Counted from the first letter of the stretch, positions 19,285 through 29,076 are shown. The stretch is DNA of 64,000 nucleotides from Shewanella sp. OMA3-2 (GCF_021513195.1 NZ_CP090974.1:3298001-3362000); one strand, 5' to 3'. Made by a program: numbers and translations. The notes: a model not told the origin generated them from the sequence alone.

Positions 19285-19342
19285 TCTTATCTACTGAAAA
19301 CTTGAACGTGGCTAAACACACGTTAGCCAAGATAACGGAAAA

Positions 19343-19822
19343 TTAGCCGCGAGTTCCTAATTTATATTGCCCATTTTGCTCAAACATAATCGCTTGTTTC
19401 TGTTGAGGAGAAACTAATAAAGGACCATCATCAAAAAATAGAAAACATTTCCAATTACGTACAAACACATCCCAGCGAGTTTCGATAACTTGATACTTTT
19501 CATAACAAAAATACACTGTTGTATCATCACTCCATTGAATGTGATCAATAATAGCTTCAGGTAAGGTATTATCACCCGCATCCCAAGCAGCTTGCCAATG
19601 CTCAGTCGCGCTCCATGCATCTTGTTTTGCCGGCCAATCACCTTTAGTAAATTGTTCTGTTCGGCTGCTTTTATTGCTTATCCACTTGTTCCACACTTCC
19701 ATTGCACTTTTATCTGACAAAGGCTTAATCATCGCTTTATCATCATCTGACACAGGCAAATCTTTATGGTTAAAAATCCATTTACGTTTATAAAGTTCAA
19801 ACGGAATATATGAGTGCGACAA
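19343..19822 (-). CDS. DUF2947 family protein
   Basis: Small soluble protein of 159 residues with many Trp and aromatic residues (YIPFELYKRKWIFNHKDLPV, SATEHWQAAWDAGDN, VFVRNWKCFLFFDDGP). No signal peptide or membrane segment. It resembles from memory the DUF2947 proteins of Vibrio and Shewanella, whose function is unknown. The family assignment is recognition without a search. No operon partner other than the neighbouring chalcone-isomerase-like gene 58 bases downstream. Confidence 0.65.
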   Translation of the reverse strand: MSHSYIPFELYKRKWIFNHKDLPVSDDDKAMIKPLSDKSAMEVWNKWISNKSSRTEQFTKGDWPAKQDAWSATEHWQAAWDAGDNTLPEAIIDHIQWSDDTTVYFCYEKYQVIETRWDVFVRNWKCFLFFDDGPLLVSPQQKQAIMFEQNGQYKLGTRG

Positions 19823-19945
19823 ACAACGACTCCTAGTAATTAAAAATAAAGAGCCATTATAGCTTTAAAATGGTAGGAACTGCGATAGAGCGCTACAGGA
19901 AAAAATTTCAAAAGCGGATTTATAACTAAAGATAAAATAGAAATA

Positions 19946-20021
19946 TGGTCTCCCCACAGGGACTCGAACCCCGATCGACCGCTTAGGAGGCGGCTGCTCT
20001 ATCCTGTTGAGCTATAGGAAG
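19946..20021 (-). tRNA. tRNA-Arg (anticodon CCT)
   Basis: Full cloverleaf on the minus strand. The acceptor arm is CTTCCTA paired with TGGGGAG, the discriminator is A, and CCA is encoded. The anticodon stem CCGCC/GGCGG is read as CCGCCTCCTAAGCGG with anticodon CCT. The T arm carries GGTTCGAGTCC. It is a single tRNA gene reading AGG, a rare Arg codon. Confidence 0.95.
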
Positions 20022-20168
20022 ACGATAATGATTATACTGGTTTTCAGCGTGATGAAAAGAGCTTAAACGCGATTAAAATCGTTTAGATTTAATTGCTTAA
20101 TAATTAAACTCATTTCATATGCATAAACCGTTACTTACCTTTTGTTTGATTTGAACACCGAAACACTC

Positions 20169-20197
20169 AAATATCTAAATATCTAAATATCTAAATA
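20169..20197. repeat. 8-base tandem repeat (AAATATCT)n
   Basis: Three full AAATATCT units plus a partial AAATA, ten bases before the flgT stop. It is intergenic and may vary in copy number. Confidence 0.8.
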
Positions 20198-20206
20198 CCC
20201 AAGCTG

Positions 20207-21408
20207 TTACAATTTGATGGCTATATCGTGAACCTGAATGTTATCGGCGGCATCAATGTTTTCAATCATCGCGGTAGCTGTGCCTTCGCTGACTTGATCG
20301 ATGACAATTTCAGTGCGGTTGTTCGTCACCACAGCACGCATGATATTGAGACGGTCGGGGATATTTTTTTGTAACACCAATTGAAATTTATCACCCAATT
20401 TAACACCATTTTTGCGGCCTAAATTGATAATCACTCTATCCCCTTGCCTAGCAATAATTTGCCCCAATAACGGACGACACTTGAGTGCATTATCAAGTGA
20501 CATAACACTTAATTGTAGCTGGTTACTGATTGCTTGCCCATAAGATGAAGACCAGAAACGCTGACTGTTTGGCATTACGGTTTCTTGACGTTCAAACTCC
20601 CAGGGGCTGTGGTGGAAAATGTTTGTGACCACACCTCTTCACCACTGATGCCATGATATAGGGTTAGTTCATAACTAAATTGACGTAAGGGTATTTCATC
20701 AACAAAGCCCATAAAACTGCTGGTGTAGGGTTCTGTCGACATATCAATAATGTCAGATTTCAATATATATTGGCTATCGGTAATTTCACCAAGCCAACTG
20801 GGTATACTATAACCTTTAAAATTAACCAGCTCATTGGCGGTATCTAAGCGTTCATCTGCATGTACTTTGGCAAAACTTGCGCTTGATTGTTGATTAATAG
20901 CCTTACCAAATTGGAGCGTAAAAGCTTTATTAAACCCTGATAAATGACCATTGCTTAGCTGTGTTCTATCCGCTATATCAGCCTGGGGTAACATAATAGC
21001 CGCCTTTAATGACTGGGCCTGGCATTGCTCTGTTTCGCTTTCTTCATCAATATTAAGCGACAAAATAACCGTTATAATATTATTGCTAACTAGCTCGCTC
21101 AGCAATTCAATATTATTGGCTGCGCCCATTCGTTGCATTGAAAAAGTATCTAGTGTCAGTGCACCTTGAGTAATTTGTTGCTGACTGGAAAAGTTAACAC
21201 CGCCCCTTAAGCTGGCGTAGTTTAGTGCTTGGTTAATCGCATCTTCGCGCGCTTTATCTAGATTACCATTGACAATTTTGGCAGTACCTGTGACTTCAAT
21301 TTGCTCAGCAATTGAATAAGGACTTAATAACACAGGCAATAGCATCAACGCCCGACACCATTTAGGCCACGAGTATTGTGTAAACTTGTTATTTAATGCA
21401 TATACCAT
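20207..21408 (-). CDS. flgT: Flagellar assembly protein FlgT (H-ring), one frameshift
   Basis: H-ring protein of sheathed or sodium-driven polar flagella, needed to assemble basal-body rings in Vibrio. After a signal peptide (ends near SIAEQ) comes the N-terminal domain IEVTGTAKIVNGNLDKAREDAINQAL. The C-terminal domain has WEFERQETVMPNSQRFWSSSYG and QGDRVIINLGRKNGVKLGDKF. The frame breaks at 20603-20606, in codons for STTAP-WEFER. One extra base joins the halves into about 400 residues. It diverges from flgOP. A sigma-54 promoter lies upstream. Confidence 0.9.
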
Positions 21409-21501
21409 ATTTCACCCTGCGTCAGATATCTGTCAGTTGTACCACTAAACAGTAGATTACATCGCGGATACAGCGTTGTAATCCGTTACTAACAAGTTAT
21501 A

Positions 21502-21517
21502 AGCAAAAACTGTGCCT
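21502..21517 (-). promoter_or_regulatory. Sigma-54 promoter for flgT
   Basis: The minus strand reads AGGCACAGTTTTTGCT with GG-N10-GC spacing, about 94 bases upstream of the flgT start. Confidence 0.7.
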
Positions 21518-21599
21518 AATATTTTTTAGACTACGGCGAGCTTAAATAGTCTACGATTTATTGATTCTCCTTTGGAAAACAAACAGCCCTTTATAAAGG

Positions 21600-21626
21600 T
21601 AAAGAATATTTAAGCGATGCCGATAT
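21600..21626 (+). promoter_or_regulatory. Sigma-28 (FliA) promoter for flgOP
   Basis: Reads TAAAGAAT, 11 bases, GCCGATAT: a nearly perfect FliA promoter about 54 bases upstream of flgO. The divergent flgT instead has a sigma-54 element. Confidence 0.8.
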
Positions 21627-21679
21627 AACAATATCAACTGAATAATATTGTTTTTTAGACAGACGCGAAGGACACAATC

Positions 21680-22390
21680 ATGCAGCACAAGCTTTCTATT
21701 CTCGCTCTGATGCTAGTTACTATGGGGCTTGCTGGGTGCAGCAATACTCTAAACCCTGCAGCAAATTTGGACTATACACAAAATGGTCAACTTGTTGGCT
21801 ATCAAGACGCGGATGACGTGCACCAGGAAAAACTGGTTTATGATATTAATGCCTCGGGCTTAGCACCCAAGGGACAAATTAATATTTGGGCTGAAAAATT
21901 AGTCAATGAGTTAGTATTACAAAATGATGCCCTGCGCCCTGATCAGCCCTTGTTAATTGTTACGCCCGTAATGAGCAGTGATTTTAATCAAACTAATGAA
22001 TTAGCACTGCAGTTACAGCAGAGTTTACTGAGCGCATTTCACGCCCATGAATTCAATTTAGTTGATCTTAATGTGTCGACCTCACTGCGTGCAACAGAAA
22101 AGGGCGAGTTGATATTAAGCCGCAACTGGGAACAACTTCCCACTGACATGCCTGTGTCCCATGTATTAGTGTCAACATTAAATCTCACTAATGAAGGGGT
22201 GAATTTTAATGGTCGGGTGGTGGATATAACCAATAATCGTGTGGTGTCTGCGGTGCAATCTTTTGTAGCTGGCAAAAGTTTATCTGGCTATGTTTTGCCC
22301 GCCAATAAAGTGCAAACTCGTGATGGGTTAATTTATCGAACAGAGAATGTTAAAGACAGTCGTTATACTGTGATAGGAGACAAGCAATGA
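21680..22390 (+). CDS. flgO: Flagellar outer-membrane lipoprotein FlgO
   Basis: Outer-membrane accessory protein of Vibrio/Shewanella-type polar flagella. The 236-residue precursor has a lipobox LAGC (Cys20). The FlgO domain includes QINIWAEKLVNELVLQNDALRPDQPLLIVTPV and LQLQQSLLSAFHAHEFNLVDLN. Its stop overlaps the flgP ATG (ATGA type), indicating coupled translation. A strong sigma-28 promoter lies upstream, so it is a late gene. Confidence 0.92.
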   Translation: MQHKLSILALMLVTMGLAGCSNTLNPAANLDYTQNGQLVGYQDADDVHQEKLVYDINASGLAPKGQINIWAEKLVNELVLQNDALRPDQPLLIVTPVMSSDFNQTNELALQLQQSLLSAFHAHEFNLVDLNVSTSLRATEKGELILSRNWEQLPTDMPVSHVLVSTLNLTNEGVNFNGRVVDITNNRVVSAVQSFVAGKSLSGYVLPANKVQTRDGLIYRTENVKDSRYTVIGDKQ

Positions 22391-22839
22391 GAAATCTAAT
22401 ACTCGTAACAGTGCTAAGTTTTTTAATGCTAGGTTGTACAAGCAATGATAAATATGTGCAATGGGAAACCGAGGCTCCAAAGCATTTCCCTAAAATTTCT
22501 GCTATTGGCTATGCGCCACTGGCTACCCAACCGAGTAATGTTGAATCGCATAAAGTGTTGATGGCCATGCAAGCATCAAAAGTGGCGGCGTATCGTGAAT
22601 TAGCAGAACAAGTATATGGGCAGAAGATTGACGCTGTCAGCAATGTTAGTGAGTGGCTACTCACTAACGATAGTGTTAAATCATCTGTTAGTGGCATTAT
22701 TCGTGGTGCAAAAGTGGTTAAAACCTACCCTTCTGGCGATTTTTATGTCACTGAGCTTGAATTAGATTTTGAACAAGTGTGGCACTTATACGAACAACAA
22801 AACCGCGCTAAACGTATAAAAGAAGTTACCTACTTTTAA
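22387..22839 (+). CDS. flgP: Flagellar outer-membrane lipoprotein FlgP (LPP20 family)
   Basis: Accessory lipoprotein, 150 residues, with lipobox LMLGC (Cys17). Family-like segment: HKVLMAMQASKVAAYRELAEQVYGQKIDA, followed by VKSSVSGIIRGAKVVKTYPSGDFYVTELELD. In Vibrio FlgO and FlgP stabilise the flagellum at the outer membrane. It overlaps flgO by four bases and ends 19 bases before a long palindrome. Confidence 0.92.
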   Translation: MRNLILVTVLSFLMLGCTSNDKYVQWETEAPKHFPKISAIGYAPLATQPSNVESHKVLMAMQASKVAAYRELAEQVYGQKIDAVSNVSEWLLTNDSVKSSVSGIIRGAKVVKTYPSGDFYVTELELDFEQVWHLYEQQNRAKRIKEVTYF

Positions 22840-22858
22840 TACCAGTTCCATTAATTAT

Positions 22859-22894
22859 CACCAATACGGCGCAAAATATTGCGCCGTATTGGTG
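22859..22894. terminator. 16-bp perfect palindrome between convergent genes
   Basis: Arms 22859-22874 and 22879-22894 pair perfectly around a 4-base loop (AATA). The stem is GC-rich but has no T tract after it, so it may act as a bidirectional transcription block or a REP-like element. Confidence 0.6.
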
Positions 22895-22942
22895 TGTCGA
22901 GCAGCGATATTTATAATGGCGACTCGATAATTAGCTAACAGT

Positions 22943-23920
22943 TTAAAATTTGACTTTAAACGATAACCCCGCTGCGACTTGGTTACTGATATCTTCTGTT
23001 GTTTTTGGCTCACTTAATTCCATTTCACCGCCAAAATAGTAACCGGTATACGCATTCAAGCTGACACTTTGGCTAATTTTCCATCCTGCGCGTAAAAAAC
23101 CAACCCACTCTTCAATTTCAATGGTGGTATCATCATTTTCAATTAAAAAACGTTCGGTTCGACGAGAGCTTCCCACGCCGAAGTTCCAATCTTTTGAAAA
23201 CTGATAAGTTAACTCTAAACCCGCTGGACCACTGAATCCAGCTTGAAACGGGTTAGAAAGTACCCACTTATCGTTAATCTGCCAACGTACAGCAAGATAC
23301 GGAACCGTTCGCACTTCAGAAATATCATTAAGATAAGCCACCCCAAGCCCTAACATATTACCTGATTTAAAACGGTACATACCTGATGCAATTACCCCAT
23401 AGCTTTGGGCGTTTGACGATGATGCGGTATTTGCGTAGGCATATTTCATTTGGGGGGCAAGCATGAACATCCATTGATTATCTGGGCGATAAATCAAAGA
23501 TAAGCCCGCACTGTATTGATTAATAGAAGACCAAGGTACAGCATTCGTTCTTAAGGGAGTTTGTTGGTTAATACGCCAACCATAGTCAAGATTATCATAG
23601 CCAATGTTAGCGCCAATCATCCATTGCTTATTAAGCGGCATCGAGGCGGATAGCTTAGCGGTCCAAACATCACGCTTTAATTCATTATCATTTTCGCCCA
23701 CAGTGGCAGCTTGCGAGCTGGTACGGGCGATATTGAGCTCAAAAGGCGCACGTTCTGGCGTTGATGTAGATGCTATTGCACTCATACTTGTAGAGCTTAA
23801 CCCTGCCACCAACCCAGTCACCAATAAAGGTAACATGTTCATTTGGGATAAATAACTTTGGCTAGATTGATATGGCTTAACTTGATTTAGCGGTGAGTTA
23901 ATATGACGTGCTGTAGTCAT
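22943..23920 (-). CDS. Outer-membrane beta-barrel protein, DUF6268-like
   Basis: Predicted outer-membrane barrel of 325 residues. A long N-terminus precedes a signal-like hydrophobic stretch (LPLLVTGLVAGLSSTSMSAIAS, about residues 30-50). The rest alternates polar and aromatic residues in barrel strands (WMIGANIGYDNLDYGWR, YSAGLSLIYRPDNQWMF) and ends in Phe (AAGLSFKVKF), as barrel proteins do. The start at 23920 has a GAGG site; a start near 23842 would give a conventional signal peptide. Function unknown. It is not obviously linked to the flagellar genes. Confidence 0.65.
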   Translation of the reverse strand: MTTARHINSPLNQVKPYQSSQSYLSQMNMLPLLVTGLVAGLSSTSMSAIASTSTPERAPFELNIARTSSQAATVGENDNELKRDVWTAKLSASMPLNKQWMIGANIGYDNLDYGWRINQQTPLRTNAVPWSSINQYSAGLSLIYRPDNQWMFMLAPQMKYAYANTASSSNAQSYGVIASGMYRFKSGNMLGLGVAYLNDISEVRTVPYLAVRWQINDKWVLSNPFQAGFSGPAGLELTYQFSKDWNFGVGSSRRTERFLIENDDTTIEIEEWVGFLRAGWKISQSVSLNAYTGYYFGGEMELSEPKTTEDISNQVAAGLSFKVKF

Positions 23921-24052
23921 TCTAAAGCATCCTCTGTAGGGTAACAGCTGTCTCAGGACAGTGTGGTCTTAAATTTAGTACGTATTATGCTACAAAATGG
24001 TTCAATAACATCATACTTTCCCCGTCATAACATGACTTATAAGCTCTAACGG

Positions 24053-24691
24053 TTATAGCTTGTGCGCTTTTAAAAACATCACCGCGGTTTCAGTTAAATA
24101 CGCTTGTCTTTTCAGTAATAGATCCGTTGTTGGTAAACCTAACTCTAAACGCATTCTCAGCTCACCAAACAACATTAAACTTAATCGCACCGCACTGTCA
24201 TGAGGGTTATCAAAATAATACTTGCCATGCTGATTAACCTTTTTGAGATAACCACTGACTAAATTTAAAATATGCTTCGGACCAGCATCATAAAAAAGGG
24301 CTGATACTTCTGGATGGGTGTCAACTTGTGCTACACAAGTAGTGAAAACGGTTATCGCTTCTTCTGATACTATTATGGCGCCAAAATGTTGAGCGAATGA
24401 GGTTAATACAGATTCAGGGTTGGTAGCATCCACTAGCAAATTTTCTGTCAGCTGGTGCACTACACACTTAGATTCTATTGAGGCAACAAAAAGATCATCC
24501 TTAGAGCCAAAATGAGCATAAACAGTCTGCTTTGATACACCCGCATGTTTAGCCACCTCGTCCATGCTCGTATTAGGGAAGCCCTGATGACAAAATAGAT
24601 CAATGGCGGATTGCAAAATTTGCGCTCGCTTCTGCTCACTTTTAGATAAGGTCACTTGATTATTTTGGGTCAATGTTTGTTCTTCTGTCAT
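24053..24691 (-). CDS. TetR family transcriptional regulator
   Basis: Repressor of 212 residues from the chosen ATG, which has GGGGA just upstream; a start at 24721 would add ten residues. The N-terminal helix-turn-helix is clear (RAQILQSAIDLFCHQGFPNTS, DEVAKHAGVSKQTVYAHFGSKDDLF). The C-terminal ligand domain has an AefR/TetR_C-like pattern. It diverges from an RND efflux pair, with palindromic sites in the 189-base spacer, so it most likely represses both itself and the pump. Confidence 0.92.
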   Translation of the reverse strand: MTEEQTLTQNNQVTLSKSEQKRAQILQSAIDLFCHQGFPNTSMDEVAKHAGVSKQTVYAHFGSKDDLFVASIESKCVVHQLTENLLVDATNPESVLTSFAQHFGAIIVSEEAITVFTTCVAQVDTHPEVSALFYDAGPKHILNLVSGYLKKVNQHGKYYFDNPHDSAVRLSLMLFGELRMRLELGLPTTDLLLKRQAYLTETAVMFLKAHKL

Positions 24692-24754
24692 CTTTTCCCC
24701 GTAAGTTGTCACATCAGCCAAACAGATAACACTATTTAATCACGAAATGGACTG

Positions 24755-24794
24755 GACAGTCTAGTTCCTTAAAACTAGACTAGGCAGTCTAGTT
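24755..24794. promoter_or_regulatory. Candidate TetR operators
   Basis: A perfect inverted repeat AACTAGACT/AGTCTAGTT (24773-24781, 24786-24794) has a 4-base centre. The half-site CAGTCTAGTT also occurs at 24757-24766, 28 bases away. Both lie between the divergent regulator and efflux genes. Confidence 0.6.
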
Positions 24795-24880
24795 AACATT
24801 AAAGTTACATAGTTAACCTAAACAGACTATTTGGTTAATTAACGTGTAATACACGCTCGATCCCATTGGAGAATACAATC

Positions 24881-26014
24881 ATGGAACATAAATCGACCCG
24901 CTCAGTGCATCGATATATGGTAGGCCTATTAAGCATATTGCTCGTTAGCAGTTGTGGCTCAGAGATTAAGCAGCATTCAGAATCTGTTAGTTATCAAACG
25001 GTAGCGACCTCAAATATCATGGCATCCTCGTCTTATTCACATAAACAAACCTACACTGGTATCATCCGTTCTGCTAATACAACAGGTATTGGTTTTGAGC
25101 TTGCGGGGAAACTGAATGGCATAAATGTCGATAGTGGTGATAGCGTAATTAAAGGGCAAACACTTGCCACACTAGATACCAATTTACTTCAGGCTGAAAA
25201 ACAACAACTTGAAGCGAGTCTTCAACAAACAAAAGCTGACCTAGATCTTGCCCAAAGCACCCTAAAACGCACCTTGGCATTAAAAGATAAAAATTACGTC
25301 TCCGAACAACAATTAGATGAGACTAAGCAGCAAGTGACGGGGTTACAAGCCAACACTCAAAGATTAAACGCCAGCTTATACGCCACCAACCTTAAAATTG
25401 AAAAATCGACTTTAATCGCCCCTTTTAACGGCAAAATCAGTAAAAGACATCACAATATGGGTGAAGTGATTGGTTTAGGCAGTCCAGTGTTTACTTTAAT
25501 CGGCAATGATCAACAACAAGCCTATATCGGCGTGCCTATTACTGTGGCACAAGGACTAACTCATCAACAGCAAGTTCTTATCCGTGTCGGTGACCAAAGC
25601 CTCAATGGCAGCATTGCCGGGATCAGTGCTGAAGTTGATAGTATTACGCGTACAGTGCAGTTGCGGATAAGTTTACCCAATGATGCCACTGTACTGAATG
25701 GTGAAATTGCTTACCTTGAATACAATCAAAACATCCAAATGGCTGGCTATTGGGTGCCTATTTCGGCATTAACAGATGGTGTGAGAGGATTGTGGAATAT
25801 ATTTGTGTTAAGTAAACAAGCCGATGCTAGCGGTGGTGGTAATCACTATGCTATTGAACGCCGTGATGTTGAAATTATTTACACTAATAAAGACCAAGCT
25901 TATATCCAAGGTGCAATTAGCGCTGATGACACCATCATTGCCAAAGGATTACATAAATTAGTCGTAGGCCAAGTTGTTACGCCGGTGAAAACCGTGATGG
26001 CGGAAGCACTATGA
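24881..26014 (+). CDS. RND efflux periplasmic adaptor (HlyD/AcrA-like lipoprotein)
   Basis: Membrane-fusion protein of about 377 residues that links an inner-membrane RND pump to an outer-membrane channel. The ATG at 24881 is chosen because GGAG lies 9 bases upstream. Lipobox-like LVSSC follows the signal segment. Then come a lipoyl-type half-motif (GKLNGINVDSGDSVIKGQTLATLD), a coiled-coil hairpin (about 95-175) and beta-barrel domains (KISKRHHNMGEVIGLGSPVF). It overlaps the pump gene by four bases. No outer-membrane channel gene follows. Confidence 0.92.
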   Translation: MEHKSTRSVHRYMVGLLSILLVSSCGSEIKQHSESVSYQTVATSNIMASSSYSHKQTYTGIIRSANTTGIGFELAGKLNGINVDSGDSVIKGQTLATLDTNLLQAEKQQLEASLQQTKADLDLAQSTLKRTLALKDKNYVSEQQLDETKQQVTGLQANTQRLNASLYATNLKIEKSTLIAPFNGKISKRHHNMGEVIGLGSPVFTLIGNDQQQAYIGVPITVAQGLTHQQQVLIRVGDQSLNGSIAGISAEVDSITRTVQLRISLPNDATVLNGEIAYLEYNQNIQMAGYWVPISALTDGVRGLWNIFVLSKQADASGGGNHYAIERRDVEIIYTNKDQAYIQGAISADDTIIAKGLHKLVVGQVVTPVKTVMAEAL

Positions 26015-29000
26015 TTAAAGCATTTTTAGAAAATGGTCGCCTTACCAGTCTATTTATCGCACTGCTACTTGTTGCAGGTCTTGGCGCGATTTCAAGTTTA
26101 CCCCGCACTGAAGATCCCCATATAACCAATCGCTTTGCATCGGTTATAACCCACTACCCTGGCGCGTCAGCCGAACGCGTAGAAGCGCTGGTTACCGAAG
26201 AGTTAGAAACTCAACTGCGCCGATTAGAAGAGTTAAAGCTAGTTCAGTCTACTTCTCGCCCTGGCATTTCAGTTATCCAACTCGAACTAAAAGACACCAT
26301 CACAGACACTGATCCTGTATGGTCAAGGGCCCGAGATCTCGTTGCTGATACCAAACGTAACTTACCCGCACAAGCACAAAACAGCACTTTAGATGATCAA
26401 TTTGGTTATGCTAGCACGGCTATTTTAGGGGTGGTGTGGGCTGACGATACACCAGTAAGAAGTGATATTTTAAACCGCTATGCCAAAGAGTTAGAAAGCC
26501 GAATTAGATTATTATCTGGTACAGACTTTGCCAGACTGTATGGCGCGCCAGAAGAAGAGATATTAGTTGAGTTAGACGGCAATAAAATTAGCCAACTTAA
26601 ATTAACGCCAGGCACTATTGCCCAAATTCTGACCAATGCAGACAGTAAAATTTCCGCAGGTGAAATCAATAACGATCAATTTCGTGCCCTAGTCGAAGTG
26701 TCTGGTGAACTCGACTCGCAAAGCCGTATTCGCCAAGTGCCGTTAAAGGTTGACTATGATGGTCAAATCATTCGCTTAGGCGATGTTGCAAAAATTAGCC
26801 GACAATCTAAAACCCCTGCAAGCAGTATTGCCCTGATTGATAGCCAGCAAGGTGTATTGATTGGCGCGACCATGCTCAATAGTCATCGAGTAGATGTGTG
26901 GCAACAACATGTGGCTGACACCATTGAGACTTTTTCACAGAATTTACCGGCAAATATAAAAGTACAATGGCTATTTGATCAACAAGGTTACACCAGCGTC
27001 CGATTAGGCGATTTAGTGATTAATTTACTGCAAGGCTTTGTGATTATTGTCGCGGTACTGATGTTAACCTTGGGTCTACGCAACGCATTAATTGTCGCGT
27101 TATCTTTACCATTAACCGCACTATTTACCTTAGCCTGTATGAAATACACCGGCTTGCCGATCCACCAAATGTCGGTGACGGGATTAGTCGTTGCACTGGG
27201 AATAATGGTCGATAACGCCATTGTCATTGTTGATGCGATAGCACAAAGACGCCAACAAGGGATGAGCAAACTAGAAGCCGTATCGAAAACTCTGCATCAT
27301 TTATGGCTGCCTTTAGCGGGATCGACCATCACCACCATGCTTGCCTTTGCGCCAATTATGCTAATGCCTGGTGCCGCGGGTGAGTTTGTTGGCGGTATTG
27401 CTATTTCAGTAATGTTCGCGCTTTTAGGTTCCTATATTATTTCCCATACGCTTATTGCCGGCCTTGCAGGCCGCTTTAGTCGCAGCGAGCCCGCTACCGC
27501 ATGGTATCAACAAGGAATGGCATTTCCACGTTTGGGCAATGCCTTTAAAGCCAGTTTGGAATTTGCACTAAAACGACCGCTGTTAACCGCATTAGTGGTG
27601 GGTATTTTACCGGTCAGTGGTTTTATGGCGGTTGGACAAATGACCGAGCAGTTTTTCCCGCCATCTGACAGAGATATGTTTCAAATTGAAGTCCATCTTG
27701 CCCCACAAGTGAGTATTGAAAACACCCGCCAGCAAGTAAGTTTTATTGATAAAAAACTCCAACAGATAACTGACATTACTGAAGTCACTTGGGTTGTGGG
27801 TGGCAATACCCCCTCTTTTTACTACAACCTCACTCAGCGTCAACAAGGGGCGACAAACTACGCTCAGGCAATGGTTAAAGCAGCAAACTTTGAAACGGCT
27901 AATCAATTGATACCACGATTACAAAACGAGCTAGACATTGCATTTCCACAGGCACAAATTTTAGTGCGCAAGCTAGAACAAGGCCCACCGTTTAATGCGC
28001 CGGTAGAGTTATTAGTTTTTGGACCTAACCTAGACACGCTAAAAGAAATTGGCGATCAAGTGCGCGCGCTACTTATTGCAACACCGGATGTTATTCATAC
28101 CCGTGGCACCCTATCACCTGGCGCGCCAAAATTGTGGCTACAGGTCAATGAAGACGCCAGCTTGATGAGTGGCCTAAGCTTGACCGACATTGCCAATCAA
28201 GTGCAAATGGCCACAACCGGAATGATTGGCGGCAGTATTTTAGAACAAACAGAGTCTTTACCAATTAGAGTCAGACTTGGCGATAACAGCCGCGAGCAAG
28301 CAAGCCGCTTAGCCGAACTTAACCTGGTGTCCCCTACAGGTACAGGCATTCCATTGTCGGCACTATCTTATAATGAAATAAGTGTCAGTCGCGGTGCGAT
28401 ACCCCGTCGAAATGGTGAACGGGTCAATACCATTGAAGCTTATATTACCAGTGGCGTACTACCCGCTCAGGTGCTAAATGATGTCAAACAAAAGCTAGCC
28501 GATATTAATTTACCCTCGGGCTATCGAATTGAAGTTGGCGGCGAAAGTGCTAAACGAAATGAAGCGGTAGGTAATTTGCTGTCAAACGTGGTTGTGGTGG
28601 TCACCTTACTGCTCACCACTGTGGTACTGTCGTTTAACTCATTCAGGCTAACCGGTATTATTTTATTAAGCGCCATCCAATCAGCCGGACTGGGTTTATT
28701 AGTGGTGTTTGTGTTTGGTTACCCATTTGGTTTTACGGTTATTATTGGTTTACTAGGTTTAATGGGATTAGCCATTAATGCCGCTATTGTTATTCTGGCT
28801 GAACTTGAGGACTTACCCGAAGCTAGGCAAGGGAATATGACCTTAATCGTCAATACCGTCAGCAGCTGTGGTCGCCATATTGGGTCGACAACCATTACCA
28901 CTATCGGCGGTTTTTTACCGTTAATCATTGCGGGCGGCGGTTTTTGGCCTCCCTTTGCAATTGCGATAGCGGGCGGAACCTTGCTAACCACTATGCTGTC

Positions 29001-29076
29001 TTTGGTTTGGGTGCCAGTGATGTATCGACTATTGATGAAGCCGAAAGGCTCACCACTGCAATCAATAGCGATATAA
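26011..29076 (+). CDS. RND family efflux pump, inner-membrane transporter
   Basis: Proton-driven exporter of 1021 residues with the AcrB/ACR_tran architecture: TM1, a large periplasmic loop, TM2-7, a second loop and TM8-12. The central TM4 motif GLVVALGIMVDNAIVIVDA contains the proton-relay Asp. Other signatures are AGSTITTMLAFAPIML and, in the second half, GLLGLMGLAINAAIVILAE and GSTTITTIGGFLPL. The second-half TM4 lacks an Asp, as usual. It is nearer to multidrug than metal pumps by appearance, but the substrate cannot be read. Translationally coupled to the adaptor. Confidence 0.94.
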   Translation: MIKAFLENGRLTSLFIALLLVAGLGAISSLPRTEDPHITNRFASVITHYPGASAERVEALVTEELETQLRRLEELKLVQSTSRPGISVIQLELKDTITDTDPVWSRARDLVADTKRNLPAQAQNSTLDDQFGYASTAILGVVWADDTPVRSDILNRYAKELESRIRLLSGTDFARLYGAPEEEILVELDGNKISQLKLTPGTIAQILTNADSKISAGEINNDQFRALVEVSGELDSQSRIRQVPLKVDYDGQIIRLGDVAKISRQSKTPASSIALIDSQQGVLIGATMLNSHRVDVWQQHVADTIETFSQNLPANIKVQWLFDQQGYTSVRLGDLVINLLQGFVIIVAVLMLTLGLRNALIVALSLPLTALFTLACMKYTGLPIHQMSVTGLVVALGIMVDNAIVIVDAIAQRRQQGMSKLEAVSKTLHHLWLPLAGSTITTMLAFAPIMLMPGAAGEFVGGIAISVMFALLGSYIISHTLIAGLAGRFSRSEPATAWYQQGMAFPRLGNAFKASLEFALKRPLLTALVVGILPVSGFMAVGQMTEQFFPPSDRDMFQIEVHLAPQVSIENTRQQVSFIDKKLQQITDITEVTWVVGGNTPSFYYNLTQRQQGATNYAQAMVKAANFETANQLIPRLQNELDIAFPQAQILVRKLEQGPPFNAPVELLVFGPNLDTLKEIGDQVRALLIATPDVIHTRGTLSPGAPKLWLQVNEDASLMSGLSLTDIANQVQMATTGMIGGSILEQTESLPIRVRLGDNSREQASRLAELNLVSPTGTGIPLSALSYNEISVSRGAIPRRNGERVNTIEAYITSGVLPAQVLNDVKQKLADINLPSGYRIEVGGESAKRNEAVGNLLSNVVVVVTLLLTTVVLSFNSFRLTGIILLSAIQSAGLGLLVVFVFGYPFGFTVIIGLLGLMGLAINAAIVILAELEDLPEARQGNMTLIVNTVSSCGRHIGSTTITTIGGFLPLIIAGGGFWPPFAIAIAGGTLLTTMLSLVWVPVMYRLLMKPKGSPLQSIAI

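Noticed and set aside
20169..20197. AAATATCT repeats considered as a CRISPR-like or phase-variation array
   Set aside because: The units are contiguous without spacers, only three complete copies exist, and they lie outside coding sequence and promoters.
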